From assembly GCF_009711045.1 (NCBI RefSeq), contig NZ_WMJX01000002.1, positions 1-64,000 on the forward strand: a stretch of 64,000 nucleotides of DNA, given 5' to 3'. This stretch comes from Myroides albus. GTDB taxonomy: Bacteria > Bacteroidota > Bacteroidia > Flavobacteriales > Flavobacteriaceae. The notes under the pieces were generated by a model. The model was not told the origin of the DNA. It did not search any database and worked only from the letters and a program-made list of their open reading frames with translations. Shown here piece after piece: positions 25,372 through 35,297 of the stretch (its first letter is position 1; every line of letters begins with the position of its first letter). A program made the position numbers and the translations under genes.

Positions 25372-27978
25372 TTATCTTTTTAAAGAGAAATGCCCTTTAT
25401 AACTAACTTTTTGACCATCTCCATCTTTGCCTGGAGTATCATTTGTAAATTCAACTGTAAACCAATAATCTGTTGAAGGCATAGGTTTACCATTAAATGT
25501 ACCATCCCAACCTTCACCTTGAGCACTCATTTGTTTTAGTAATTTTCCATAACGATCAAAAATAGCAATCCTTGCTTCAGGGTGTCCTTTTAAACCAGGA
25601 ATATTCCAAACATCATTATATCCATCTCCATTAGGAGTAAAATACTTTGGATAACCAAAAACAGAAAAATCTACAAAAGCCATACAACCAGAAGCAACAT
25701 CGCTAACCCAAGCTGTATGATTGCCAATAGGCACATTCATAAATCTGTTGTTCATTTGGAATCCTCCTCTATCAATTGCATACTCATAATTTCCAGAAAG
25801 TCCTCCTTTTGATCCGATCACGACATCAGCATTTCCAAACTCATCAATATCCAATGAGTTTACCATACCAGTAGCATCAGCATTCTCAACAAATACCTCT
25901 ATCAAATCCTTAATAATCCACGATCTACCAACCGTACAAGATTCAGTGTTTGGATAAGGCTCGTTCTTGAAACTAACACTAACAGTATACTCTCCTGCTT
26001 CTACAGCCTCGTAAGTTAATTTCTCACCAACTTGAAGCGTTTTCCAAGAAGCGTTATTATTTGAGTCATACACTTTTTTCATCCATACTAAAGACAAAGG
26101 TCTTCCTTTTAAATCTTTTGAAGTAACACCCAATACAATAGGCGTAATAGTGCCTGTTTGAGAATCAGCACATAATTGTAGTGTTGCATCCTCTGGATAA
26201 TACTCTACCACAGGCGTAGTTCCCAAACTAGCATAAAAAGAACTGTAATTCTCAGCCAATGGACAGTCAAATTCTTTCTGCATTGCTACTCGAGCATAAA
26301 TAAGATCAGATTTTTCTCCCATACCTATAGGGTAGTTGCGAACTAAACTCTCATCCATGCGAATATCGTTCTTAGCATCTTCTTCTGTCTTATAATAGTA
26401 CACTGTCAACTTTGCTCCTTCAGGATTTAAACTTGGACCAAACTGATCTGTTCTTAATTTACCGATATAGAAACTATCGTTATTTCTAAGATCTACGGTA
26501 TACGAATTTGTTGTTCCCGTATCAATCTGACAATATCTTGCTGTTCTGTCTGTACTGTGTTCCGTTTTTAATTTACTATATCCAATAGAAGCATAGAAAG
26601 AAGCAGTGTTAAAACTTTGGGTTGTTAAATCTGTAATTCTTGTCCATATCTGTCTTGCTTCATTAATTTTAACTTCCAATTCAACACCTACAATCTTATT
26701 CTGATTGTTCTCTGCATCTTCTTTAGAATTAAAAAAGTCTATAGTAAATTTATCCGTTGGATCAAAACCTTCTTCGTTAGCCTCTTCCTCTGTTACTATC
26801 GTTCTTCCATCAGCAATAATAATAGTTTGCTCTGTTAGAGATAAACGAAAAGAAGTGACATTGTTATCACAATAAGACACATTATCTAATGCAGGTATAT
26901 AAGGTTTCTCCGTTACTTTAAGCGTTACTTTCTTACCTGATACAACACAGTTTTTTCTCGTTAATTTACTTTCTACACGAGTGTAAACAACACTGCCATC
27001 AGCAGCTTCAAATTCTTCGGGCTTTGGTATAGAATTTACTCCACCTTTTGCATCAGATTCTGTTAGGTGAAAGCTTATAGAATAGAAGTCAACCTCATCG
27101 TTCTCTGGAATGATTTGAGACTTAGCCGAGTTCAAATCAAAAATACCAAAGCGCTTCCCATCCTTATCTTCTTTACTTTGGTTCGCAGTTAAACTTGCAT
27201 CATTGGGATTCAATGCAAAAGACTCAGCAAAAAGTGTAAAAGTTCTCGACGCAACGTCATTTGTTCCAAATAATTTAATTTGAGCAGTAACAACAGTCTT
27301 ATCAGCTGCTTCATAATTATTCAATGGACCTACTAATTTAGAACCATTAACAGAAAGCTCAACCTCTTTTTGACCATAATACAAATCGTTACTTGCATTT
27401 GAAAGATCAAAAGTTCCTTTACCATCAACAGCACAAGTGTACATATCAGGTAACTTTACTAAACGGTGTTCTAAATTACATCCTTGATCTTTGATAGACA
27501 AAATAAATTCTTCCACATGAGCATCTCCTTCACCTGTTACAGGAAAAACACGCAAATACAATGTCTTGTCATGAGCTGCAGGATTCGCTATCTCTAATTT
27601 ATCATTTGCAATAGCACCTGTTCCACTCTCAGCAGAATCACGTGTTTCGTGAAAGCTATATTTGTACCCACGAGGAACTATAGCATTTCCAGTAGCATCA
27701 ACTTCGCTACCTGTGGCTTTATCTTTTAGTGCCTCACCTAAATAGATAACCATTTTATTAGAAACAATCTTATTGTTTGCATCTAACCCAGGCACGCACT
27801 GTTCTATATTAAATGGTTTCCCAAACTTAACTTCAGGATTTGGTTGCTCTTGCTCATCTGCAAGGGTAGCAATACTTTCTTTACTTACATAATCAATAGA
27901 ATTTGTTCTTCCTTGTACACTCTCTGTAGTGATGAAAACGGAAAGAACAAAAAATAAAAGCCAGAACCTTTTGCTCAT
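25372..27978 (-). CDS. Large secreted protein with T9SS type B (gliding) C-terminal domain
   Basis: 868 residues. Signal peptide of about 23 residues. A long region at about 40-770 appears to consist of repeated beta-sandwich-like modules with conserved Cys pairs (for example CVPGLD and NCVVSGKKVTL). The C-terminal domain is diagnostic: YFTPNGDGYNDVWNIPGL near 782-799, then IAIFDRYGKLL and GWDGTFNGKPMPSTDYWF. This is the CHU_C/type B sorting signal used by SprA-based type IX secretion and by SprB-like adhesins. It pairs with the downstream PorP/SprF-like gene. The binding target is unknown. Confidence 0.92.
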   Translation of the reverse strand: MSKRFWLLFFVLSVFITTESVQGRTNSIDYVSKESIATLADEQEQPNPEVKFGKPFNIEQCVPGLDANNKIVSNKMVIYLGEALKDKATGSEVDATGNAIVPRGYKYSFHETRDSAESGTGAIANDKLEIANPAAHDKTLYLRVFPVTGEGDAHVEEFILSIKDQGCNLEHRLVKLPDMYTCAVDGKGTFDLSNASNDLYYGQKEVELSVNGSKLVGPLNNYEAADKTVVTAQIKLFGTNDVASRTFTLFAESFALNPNDASLTANQSKEDKDGKRFGIFDLNSAKSQIIPENDEVDFYSISFHLTESDAKGGVNSIPKPEEFEAADGSVVYTRVESKLTRKNCVVSGKKVTLKVTEKPYIPALDNVSYCDNNVTSFRLSLTEQTIIIADGRTIVTEEEANEEGFDPTDKFTIDFFNSKEDAENNQNKIVGVELEVKINEARQIWTRITDLTTQSFNTASFYASIGYSKLKTEHSTDRTARYCQIDTGTTNSYTVDLRNNDSFYIGKLRTDQFGPSLNPEGAKLTVYYYKTEEDAKNDIRMDESLVRNYPIGMGEKSDLIYARVAMQKEFDCPLAENYSSFYASLGTTPVVEYYPEDATLQLCADSQTGTITPIVLGVTSKDLKGRPLSLVWMKKVYDSNNNASWKTLQVGEKLTYEAVEAGEYTVSVSFKNEPYPNTESCTVGRSWIIKDLIEVFVENADATGMVNSLDIDEFGNADVVIGSKGGLSGNYEYAIDRGGFQMNNRFMNVPIGNHTAWVSDVASGCMAFVDFSVFGYPKYFTPNGDGYNDVWNIPGLKGHPEARIAIFDRYGKLLKQMSAQGEGWDGTFNGKPMPSTDYWFTVEFTNDTPGKDGDGQKVSYKGHFSLKR

Positions 27979-28094
27979 TTTACTGCTATATTAAAATTAT
28001 TACTGCTTACTTATTTGTTAATTATATGTTTAAATAATCTATATTCGTGACACTTAGTAATATTCTTTGTTAATTTTGAAAAAACTAAAATAAT

Positions 28095-28994
28095 ATGTCA
28101 AAAATACAAATTCAAAATACGTCAAACCCTACAATTATAAAATTTGTTTTACCAGATTTCATTACGAAGGGCGAAAACTTCGAATTCAAGAACATAGATG
28201 AGACTGCAAATTCTCCTCTTGCACGCGAATTATTCTATCTTCCTTTTGTTAAAACGGTTTATATCTCAAATAATTTTATCGCTATTGAAAAATTTTCAAT
28301 AGTTGAATGGGATGATGTGAAAGAAACCGTGGCTGATCAAATAGACTTATTCCTTGCTAAAGGTAAGAAAATACTAATTGAATCTAAAAAAGAAATAAAA
28401 AAGCAACCAATTACAATATATGCTGAATCAACACCAAATCCTTCAGTAATTAAGTTCGTTGCCAATAAATTATTAACAAAAAAACACGTTGAATATAAAA
28501 ATATAGATGAAGCAACATCTTCACCGCTTGCAAAAGAATTATTTAAACAATCTTTTGTAAAAGAAGTATTCATCGATGAGAACTATATTTCAATCTCTAA
28601 ATTCGATGCTTATGATTGGAATGAGTTCATCAATCCGACAAGAGGATTCATAAAAGAGTTCTTAGAAAACGGCAACTTAGCTGTTGAAGAAGCTCTTTTA
28701 AATGATGTTAAAGCACTCGAAGCTGAAGCTGATAAACACTTTGATTCCCTGGATGAAAAATCACAGCGCATTGTAAATATTTTAGAGGAGAATGTTAAGC
28801 CTGCAGTACAAGCTGATGGAGGTAATATTGCTTTTCAAAAATACGATCAAGAAACCAATACAGTACACGTTGTATTACAAGGTGCTTGTAGTGGTTGTCC
28901 TTCTTCTACTTTTACACTTAAAAATGGAATTGAAGGAATGCTAAGACATATGCTTAATGACGAAGCTATTATAGTGGAAGCTTATAATGGTTAA
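28095..28994 (+). CDS. NifU-family Fe-S scaffold with duplicated Nfu N-terminal domain
   Basis: 299 residues. Two tandem Nfu_N-like domains, about 5-88 and 107-190, share the pattern NPTIIKFV / NPSVIKFV, FKNIDE / YKNIDE and SPLA(R/K)EL. A C-terminal NifU domain (about 215-299) carries GACSGCPSS with Cys265 and Cys268, the cluster ligands. It assembles and hands on Fe-S clusters in the cytoplasm. Divergent from the T9SS pair. A TAATTTTG box at 28071-28078 may be its -7 element. Confidence 0.93.
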   Translation: MSKIQIQNTSNPTIIKFVLPDFITKGENFEFKNIDETANSPLARELFYLPFVKTVYISNNFIAIEKFSIVEWDDVKETVADQIDLFLAKGKKILIESKKEIKKQPITIYAESTPNPSVIKFVANKLLTKKHVEYKNIDEATSSPLAKELFKQSFVKEVFIDENYISISKFDAYDWNEFINPTRGFIKEFLENGNLAVEEALLNDVKALEAEADKHFDSLDEKSQRIVNILEENVKPAVQADGGNIAFQKYDQETNTVHVVLQGACSGCPSSTFTLKNGIEGMLRHMLNDEAIIVEAYNG

Positions 28995-29015
28995 TGATAA
29001 ATAAAGTAAATATGG

Positions 29016-29047
29016 AAAGGGATTATGTAAAACATAATCCCTTTTTT
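29016..29047 (+). terminator. Terminator of the NifU-family gene
   Basis: AAAGGGATTATGT and ACATAATCCCTTT form a perfect 13-bp stem with loop AAA, followed by a T run. Confidence 0.95.
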
Positions 29048-29059
29048 TATCCTCAAAAT

Positions 29060-29224
29060 TAAACCCTGATTAGGCAATAGACATATAAACGAAAAGGAAT
29101 TATACTAAATAACTCTGATTTAGTAAATTAAACTTACCATAGTATGGTTTTAGAACTAATGAAAGAAAGATCAAGTAGAACTGCTTTGTAGTATTTGACT
29201 ATTGTGGAGACAGGATTATACATA
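29060..29224. repeat. Intergenic element, copy B
   Basis: Related to copy A at 23624-23792 along its length. It lies between the terminators of two converging genes. It shows no ORF of useful length. Confidence 0.6.
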
Positions 29225-29251
29225 AAAAAAAGAGGTTGTTTAAACAACCTC
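29224..29251 (-). terminator. Terminator of the phosphate transporter gene
   Basis: GAGGTTGTTTAAACAACCTC is a perfect 20-bp palindrome. On the minus strand it is followed by eight T. Confidence 0.92.
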
Positions 29252-29276
29252 CCTTTCACTTTAATTAATATAAAGA

Positions 29277-31556
29277 TTAACTCATTCTAATGAATGATTT
29301 CCTCTTAACATCCACATCAAAATTCTTAAACAATTCTAATAATCCAATCGTAGCTTTAATTAAATCATCTGATTCAAATAAAATCGAAAAATACAATTTA
29401 CTGTTTTTAGCACTTGTTTCCGTTGTACGAATACGAATGATTTGTTTTTGAATTAACTTATCTACTGACGAGATTAACTCTTCTTTATCATTAAGTATAT
29501 CTTCAATTTCAGAAAATCTCTCTTCAGTGAATAGCACAATTATTTTGTCAAATAATACCTGTAATTTTTGATCAATCAGTTTTAAATCTCTAATCTGATT
29601 AAACTTCAATTTCTTGTGATTATTATCTACGTGTGTGTAGCTATTTTGTGCAATAAAGCTAACTGCTTTTATCATTTCTTGTAAATAACCTAAAGTCACT
29701 ACGTAAAACTTACTTGCTCCAACCGAAGTATCATCTAAGTTCTTAATAAAGAAATAAACATTACCTCTCAGATTATCTACTTCCTTCTCTAATTTCTTTA
29801 ATTTCTTTTTACTCTTCTTTAATTCAGTAATATCTTGTAGAGCGATTGAATCAATAACAGTTGTATAAAGTTCATTTACACGAGTTAATACATTTGCAAT
29901 TTGAGTAGAACTCTCTGATGCAACACCTTGAATATTTACGATATCTACTCTATTCAATTGAGAGTTTTGCAACTCTTTTTCTTTCTCTTTTTTCTGGTGA
30001 ATTTTATTACTTCTATAAAGTAATATACCAACTAAAATTAACATTCCTACTAAAGCATATATCTCTCCTATACGCAAAATATAAGCTGTAATAAAAGCTG
30101 CAACAAAAGCTACAATAGCCGTTACAAACCATCCACCAATTACATTAAACACTCCAGCTACTCTATATACAGCCGAATCTCTATCCCAAGCTCTATCGGC
30201 AAAAGATGTACCCATCGCAACCATAAAAGTAACATACGTTGTTGAAAGTGGTAACTTCATAGAAGTACCTATAGAAATCAATATACTCGCAACCATCAAA
30301 TTCACAGAAGCACGGACCATATCAAATGCAGGCTCATCCTTTGCTGCTCGCTTAACTATAACTGAAGGCTTTTCAAATCGCTTATCTAACTTTAATTGAA
30401 GTGATTTTGGAAGCACATAGTCAATAGCTGCTCCTATCAAAACCGTTCCTCTAACAATTGTTCTAGACAATATATTAGAATCAAACTTTTCTTCAGATGT
30501 ACCTGTATCTTGTCTTGCCAAGTTCATCTCTGTTTCAATCACAGCTTTAGCTTTTTTAGATGTCCAAAGTGTTATAACCATAATTGCACCTGCAATTAAC
30601 AAAAAGTAGAATGGAGCGACTACACTTTCTTCTGCTAAAACTCCCATCATAAATGATTCAGGAGCTTGTCCTGATGCCTGGAAAAAGCCAAATGATTGAA
30701 ATGCTGCAATAGGCACACCGATAAAGTTTACTAAGTCATTACCCGCGAATGCTAAGGCTAAAGCAAAAGTTCCAATAACGATAATCACTCTAAGTATATG
30801 TACCTTGAATACACTTACAAGTAATTGAGAAATAAAAGTCCAAACGACAAAACTAATTAAGACAATTGTCATCTGATTCTCGTTAATCCAAGTGCTTGTT
30901 TCTTTTGTTAAGAAACTTGCCCCTTTTAATCCCTTAATTAAAATAAAGAAAGTAATCGCAGTAATTGCAATACCACCAAATATTCCTCCATACGTCTTTA
31001 ATTTCTTGTCAATATCAAAAGTAAAAACTAAACGAGAAAGATACTGCACAACCGTACCTATGGTAAAAGAAAGTATTACAGACATTAGAATACCTACGAC
31101 AATTTCGGTAGCCTTTGCCGTATTAATATACTCAGGAAGTGTATCCCATCCATCTCCGCTGTTTACGATCTTAATTACACCTAAACACACCGCAGCTCCT
31201 AATAATTCAAAAACAATCGAAACTGTTGTAGAAGTAGGAAGACCTAATGAGTTAAAAACATCCAATAACAAAACATCCGTAATCATTACGGCGAGGAAGA
31301 TGATCATGACATCATTAAAAGAAAACATCTTGGGTACAAAGATTCCACTACGGGCTATCTCCATCATCCCACTTGAAAATAGTGCTCCTACTAAAATACC
31401 TAAGGAAGCAACTATCATAATCGTTTTAAAAGTAACAGCTTTAGAACCAATAGCTGAGTTCAAAAAATTCACAGCATCGTTACTAACCCCTACAGTAATA
31501 TCAATAATAGCTAAAACTGCTAAAGCAATAAGCATTACAATAAAAATCTGTTCCAT
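29277..31556 (-). CDS. PiT-family inorganic phosphate transporter with C-terminal PhoU-like region
   Basis: 759 residues. Both PiT half signatures are visible: GVSNDAVNFLNSAIGS near 23-38 and AGNDLVNFIGVPIAA near 268-282. About ten to twelve membrane helices span 1-520. From about 545 to 759 a soluble, helical, charged region resembles DUF47/PhoU-like regulators that in other bacteria are a separate protein beside PiT. It moves phosphate with a cation across the inner membrane. It is transcribed alone and is divergent from the YyaL-type gene. Confidence 0.92.
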   Translation of the reverse strand: MEQIFIVMLIALAVLAIIDITVGVSNDAVNFLNSAIGSKAVTFKTIMIVASLGILVGALFSSGMMEIARSGIFVPKMFSFNDVMIIFLAVMITDVLLLDVFNSLGLPTSTTVSIVFELLGAAVCLGVIKIVNSGDGWDTLPEYINTAKATEIVVGILMSVILSFTIGTVVQYLSRLVFTFDIDKKLKTYGGIFGGIAITAITFFILIKGLKGASFLTKETSTWINENQMTIVLISFVVWTFISQLLVSVFKVHILRVIIVIGTFALALAFAGNDLVNFIGVPIAAFQSFGFFQASGQAPESFMMGVLAEESVVAPFYFLLIAGAIMVITLWTSKKAKAVIETEMNLARQDTGTSEEKFDSNILSRTIVRGTVLIGAAIDYVLPKSLQLKLDKRFEKPSVIVKRAAKDEPAFDMVRASVNLMVASILISIGTSMKLPLSTTYVTFMVAMGTSFADRAWDRDSAVYRVAGVFNVIGGWFVTAIVAFVAAFITAYILRIGEIYALVGMLILVGILLYRSNKIHQKKEKEKELQNSQLNRVDIVNIQGVASESSTQIANVLTRVNELYTTVIDSIALQDITELKKSKKKLKKLEKEVDNLRGNVYFFIKNLDDTSVGASKFYVVTLGYLQEMIKAVSFIAQNSYTHVDNNHKKLKFNQIRDLKLIDQKLQVLFDKIIVLFTEERFSEIEDILNDKEELISSVDKLIQKQIIRIRTTETSAKNSKLYFSILFESDDLIKATIGLLELFKNFDVDVKRKSFIRMS

Positions 31557-31838
31557 TAATCTTAATATTTAATTATAGTGAGTCGCAAAGGTTTATATAA
31601 ATCTGAAAACCTATGTTAAGTCAATGTTATGATTTATTGTAAAATTGAAACAATTACTTATATTTTATATTGATTTCAAACATACTAACGCCTTTAAAAA
31701 CAAGAATAAGAAGGTAATCAACTCATATATGCTCTTAAAAAGATTACTTTTCTCATATAGGATATTGTCACGTGAGAAAATCATTATGCTCAATTCTAAA
31801 TAATAACCTTAATTTTACTTAATCAATACAATATAAAA

Positions 31839-33845
31839 ATGAACAAACTCTACCTTGAATCAAGCCCATACTTACTACAACATGCTACTAATCCCGTTTA
31901 TTGGCTACCTTACAATCACGATAGCCTACAAAAGGCTAAAGATGAAAATAAACTCGTTATAATAAGTATTGGGTATTCTACCTGTCACTGGTGTCATGTC
32001 ATGGAGCACGAGAGTTTTGAGAATGAAGATGTTGCTACCATCATGAATGATCACTATATTTCCATAAAAATTGATAGAGAAGAATTGCCTGACATTGATG
32101 CTTTTTATATGAAAGCTGTGCAATTGATGACGCAACAAGGAGGATGGCCACTGAATGTGGTTTGTTTGCCTGATGGAAGACCTATTTGGGGAGGTACATA
32201 CTTCACAAAAGAAAAATGGTCTGATTCACTTTTACAATTAAATGATCTCTACAGAGACAAACCTCAAACAGTATTGGAATATGCTGAACAGTTGCATACG
32301 GGAATTTCTCTTTTGAGCTCTGCCCCCACCTTTGATAATCAATCAAGATTTAATTTCGATGGTTTACTACACAATTGGAAAAAGAGTTTTGACTTAGAAT
32401 TTGGAGGGTATAATCGAGCTCCTAAGTTCATGATGCCAACAAACTTACTTTTTCTTCAAAAATATGGAATACTAAAACAAGACAAGGATCTAATTGACTA
32501 TATCGACTTAACCTTAACTAAAATAGCTTGGGGTGGAATATTCGATGTTGTGGAGGGTGGTTTTTCGAGATACTCTGTTGATTATAAATGGCATATCCCA
32601 CACTTTGAAAAAATGCTTTATGACAATGCACAATTATTACAAGTTTATGCAGATGCCTATAAGAGAACTCATAATGTATTATACAAAGAAACAATACAGA
32701 AAACGATATCTTTCATAGAAAACAATTGGAGAGATAGCCAAGGAGGGTATTATTCTGCCTACGATGCAGATAGCCTTGACCAAGAAGGAAAGCTACAAGA
32801 GGGAGCGTACTATGTTTGGACTAAAGAAGAATTGCAAACAATTATCACTGAACGCTTCGATGTATTTTCTACTATTTACAATATTAATAATTTTGGCTAT
32901 TGGGAAAACAACAATTATGTCTTCATCCAAACTCAGCACTTATCAGATATAGCAAATGAGTTCAAGCTTTCTCTTGACGAAATACAAGCCCTAAAAACGA
33001 AATGGGAATCAGACTTATTATCAGCAAGAAACAAAAGAGAACTACCTCGTATTGATAACAAAATTCTTATTGCTTGGAACGCGATGTATATCGTGGGGTT
33101 ATTAGACTGTTATACAGCGTTGAATGAGGATTCATACTTAACTGAAGCAATTGGCATTTTCAATTATATTCAAAGCAATTTAATTAATCAAGAAACAGAA
33201 CGACTATACCATTCCTCTATTAATGGTCAAAAGTCAATTGAAGCCTATGTAGATGATTATGCATTTTTCATTCAAGCTTGCCTTAATTTATTCGAGAATA
33301 CGGCTAACCAAGAATATTTACGCATAGCAAAGAACAGTTTAGACTATTGCTTAGATACTTTCTATGATCAAGCAAATGGCTTTTTCTTCTTGAATAATGA
33401 AAGACAGGAATTTATTACACCTATTTTTGAAACTGAAGACAATGTCATTCCTTCATCTAATGCAATCATGTGTATGAACCTACTAAAACTTGGTGTTTTA
33501 TTTGAAAACATGCACTATACTACAATTGCAAAGAGAATGAATCAAGTAATGCTATCACAGATTGACTATCCTTCAGCCTATTCTCATTGGTTGCTTTCTA
33601 ACTTGTATATTGAAAACCCACAAGAACTCACTATTGTTTCTGAACAAGCTTTAGACTTAACCAAACAATTAAATCAAAAGCCAATTGCGAAAACCTTTAT
33701 ATTTCCAATTAATTCAACCACTACTATTCCCTATTTAAACAAAGGCAATAATCAAAAAGCACATTCTTTATATTATTTTTGTACAGGGTTAACGTGTTTA
33801 GCTCCAGAAGAAGATAATCGTTTCTTAGATAAATACACATTATAG
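31839..33845 (+). CDS. Thioredoxin-domain protein of the YyaL/DUF255 family
   Basis: 668 residues, usual length. The N-terminal DUF255 thioredoxin-like domain (about 1-165) includes NPVYWLPY, the Cys pair in STCHWCHVM at about 47-55, and GGWPLNV. The middle and C-terminal part is an alpha/alpha barrel like N-acylglucosamine 2-epimerases and glycosidases. Substrate and reaction are not established for bacterial members. No signal peptide. The stop is 2 bp before the MscS start, so they are probably co-transcribed. Confidence 0.92.
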   Translation: MNKLYLESSPYLLQHATNPVYWLPYNHDSLQKAKDENKLVIISIGYSTCHWCHVMEHESFENEDVATIMNDHYISIKIDREELPDIDAFYMKAVQLMTQQGGWPLNVVCLPDGRPIWGGTYFTKEKWSDSLLQLNDLYRDKPQTVLEYAEQLHTGISLLSSAPTFDNQSRFNFDGLLHNWKKSFDLEFGGYNRAPKFMMPTNLLFLQKYGILKQDKDLIDYIDLTLTKIAWGGIFDVVEGGFSRYSVDYKWHIPHFEKMLYDNAQLLQVYADAYKRTHNVLYKETIQKTISFIENNWRDSQGGYYSAYDADSLDQEGKLQEGAYYVWTKEELQTIITERFDVFSTIYNINNFGYWENNNYVFIQTQHLSDIANEFKLSLDEIQALKTKWESDLLSARNKRELPRIDNKILIAWNAMYIVGLLDCYTALNEDSYLTEAIGIFNYIQSNLINQETERLYHSSINGQKSIEAYVDDYAFFIQACLNLFENTANQEYLRIAKNSLDYCLDTFYDQANGFFFLNNERQEFITPIFETEDNVIPSSNAIMCMNLLKLGVLFENMHYTTIAKRMNQVMLSQIDYPSAYSHWLLSNLYIENPQELTIVSEQALDLTKQLNQKPIAKTFIFPINSTTTIPYLNKGNNQKAHSLYYFCTGLTCLAPEEDNRFLDKYTL

Positions 33846-33847
33846 TC

Positions 33848-34615
33848 ATGGATAAACTTGATACTTTACTGAGTACCTATATAGAGAAAATATTTGTTTT
33901 TGTACCAGAAGTTGTCACCTCTCTTATTATACTTGCAATAGGTATGTTTGCAATTAAATCACTAAAAAAAATTGCAAATAAATTATTTCTCGAAAAAAGA
34001 ATTGACCCAACCTTTGCCAGTTTTTTAATTGATGTTCTCATTTGGAGTTTGCGCATTCTTTTGTTTGTAATCATAGCTTCCAAACTTGGTATACAGACAA
34101 GTTCTTTTGTAGCTATTGTAGGTGCTATGAGTTTGGCTATTGGATTGAGCTTACAAGGATCTTTAAGCAACTTTGCAGGAGGTGTACTCATTATTCTGTT
34201 CAAGCCTTTTAGAATTGGCGACATAATTGAAGCTCAAGGGGAAACAGGAAAGGTATTGACAATCCATATTTTCTCTACGCAAATCCAAACTTACCAAAAC
34301 AACATTGTGTACATACCCAATGGAGTTTTATCTAATGGGAAAATTAAGAATATATCTCAAAATAATTTGAGAAGATTAGAAGTTCCTGTGCAAACTTCTT
34401 TAGTAAAGAATACCGTTGAATTTATGTCATTACTACAAGCAAAATTAGAGCAGAATGACTCAATACTCAATCAACCTAAACCGAGAATACTAATTAAAGA
34501 GCTACTAGATACTAAGATTACTTATACAGTACAAGCTTGGGTTGAACACGATAATTACAACCAGGTATTTTCTTATATCTTACTTGAATCAAAAAAAATA
34601 AGTGATGCTTTATAA
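33848..34615 (+). CDS. MscS-family mechanosensitive channel
   Basis: 255 residues. Three membrane helices at about 18-38, 60-80 and 88-108. The pore helix is rich in Gly and Ala (GAMSLAIGLSLQGSLSNFAGG), and the MscS hallmark FKPFRIGDIIE lies at about 118-128. A short cytoplasmic beta domain follows. It releases solutes on osmotic downshift. Its last codons and stop form half of a terminator stem shared with tsaB. Confidence 0.95.
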   Translation: MDKLDTLLSTYIEKIFVFVPEVVTSLIILAIGMFAIKSLKKIANKLFLEKRIDPTFASFLIDVLIWSLRILLFVIIASKLGIQTSSFVAIVGAMSLAIGLSLQGSLSNFAGGVLIILFKPFRIGDIIEAQGETGKVLTIHIFSTQIQTYQNNIVYIPNGVLSNGKIKNISQNNLRRLEVPVQTSLVKNTVEFMSLLQAKLEQNDSILNQPKPRILIKELLDTKITYTVQAWVEHDNYNQVFSYILLESKKISDAL

Positions 34616-34633
34616 GCATCACTTATTTTTTTT
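34597..34633. terminator. Bidirectional terminator built from the ends of two genes
   Basis: AATAAGTGATGCTT (34597-34610) and AAGCATCACTTATT (34614-34627) form a 14-bp perfect stem around a 3-base loop, flanked by A and T runs. The mscS stop TAA (34613-34615) and the tsaB stop TGA (34621-34619) both lie inside it. Confidence 0.93.
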
Positions 34634-35296
34634 TGTTGCCATTACAAAATCTTTCAAATAGAAAGGTTCAAAGTAGGCTACATCAACAAAATCTTTATTT
34701 ACATACTTTTGATAACTAACCTCTACCATTTCTCTTGCTGAAGGGTAAATTATATCATCTAAAAACACGAAGTTATCTTTCGTTAAAACGGATTTGCACT
34801 TCGAAGCTCCATCTCCTATAAAATACACTTTGTCGTACTGATACAGGCTCTCAAAAGAATTTTCATCTACTACTACCGCCTCAATAGGGGTTAATTGATT
34901 GTACTCTTTATCGAATACACAAGAAAAGACTTCCATTCTCCTTGCATCAATCATAGGGACAATAACTCCCGATTCTTTTACTACACTTCTCGCTAAAACC
35001 TCTAAGGTATCAATGGCAATCATCGGAATACTCAACCCATAACAAAGGCCCTTTACGGATGAAACACCTATTCGCAAGCCCGTATAAGAACCTGGCCCTT
35101 GACTAATCGCAATTGCTGCAAGGTCCTTCAAACTCTTATTGCATTGCTTTAATACTCCTTCAATAAAAACGTGAAGTTTCTCTGCATGTGAAAAGTTTTC
35201 TTCCGCAATTTCAACTAACTTTTCTATTTTTCCATCAACTGATAAAGAAACTGAACAATTCTTAGTTGCAGTTTCAATATTTAAAATTGTAATCAT
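34619..35296 (-). CDS. tsaB: tRNA threonylcarbamoyladenosine biosynthesis protein TsaB
   Basis: 225 residues from ATG 35296 (MITILNIETATKNCSVSL), the usual family start. A farther ATG at 35323 would overlap the upstream gene. The ASKHA-type fold has the opening beta strands and SQGPGSYTGLRIGVSSVKGL at about 68-87. With TsaD and TsaE it attaches threonylcarbamoyl to A37 of ANN-decoding tRNAs. It lies 1 bp after the hlyD-like gene. Confidence 0.95.
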   Translation of the reverse strand: MITILNIETATKNCSVSLSVDGKIEKLVEIAEENFSHAEKLHVFIEGVLKQCNKSLKDLAAIAISQGPGSYTGLRIGVSSVKGLCYGLSIPMIAIDTLEVLARSVVKESGVIVPMIDARRMEVFSCVFDKEYNQLTPIEAVVVDENSFESLYQYDKVYFIGDGASKCKSVLTKDNFVFLDDIIYPSAREMVEVSYQKYVNKDFVDVAYFEPFYLKDFVMATKKNK

Positions 35297-35297
35297 T

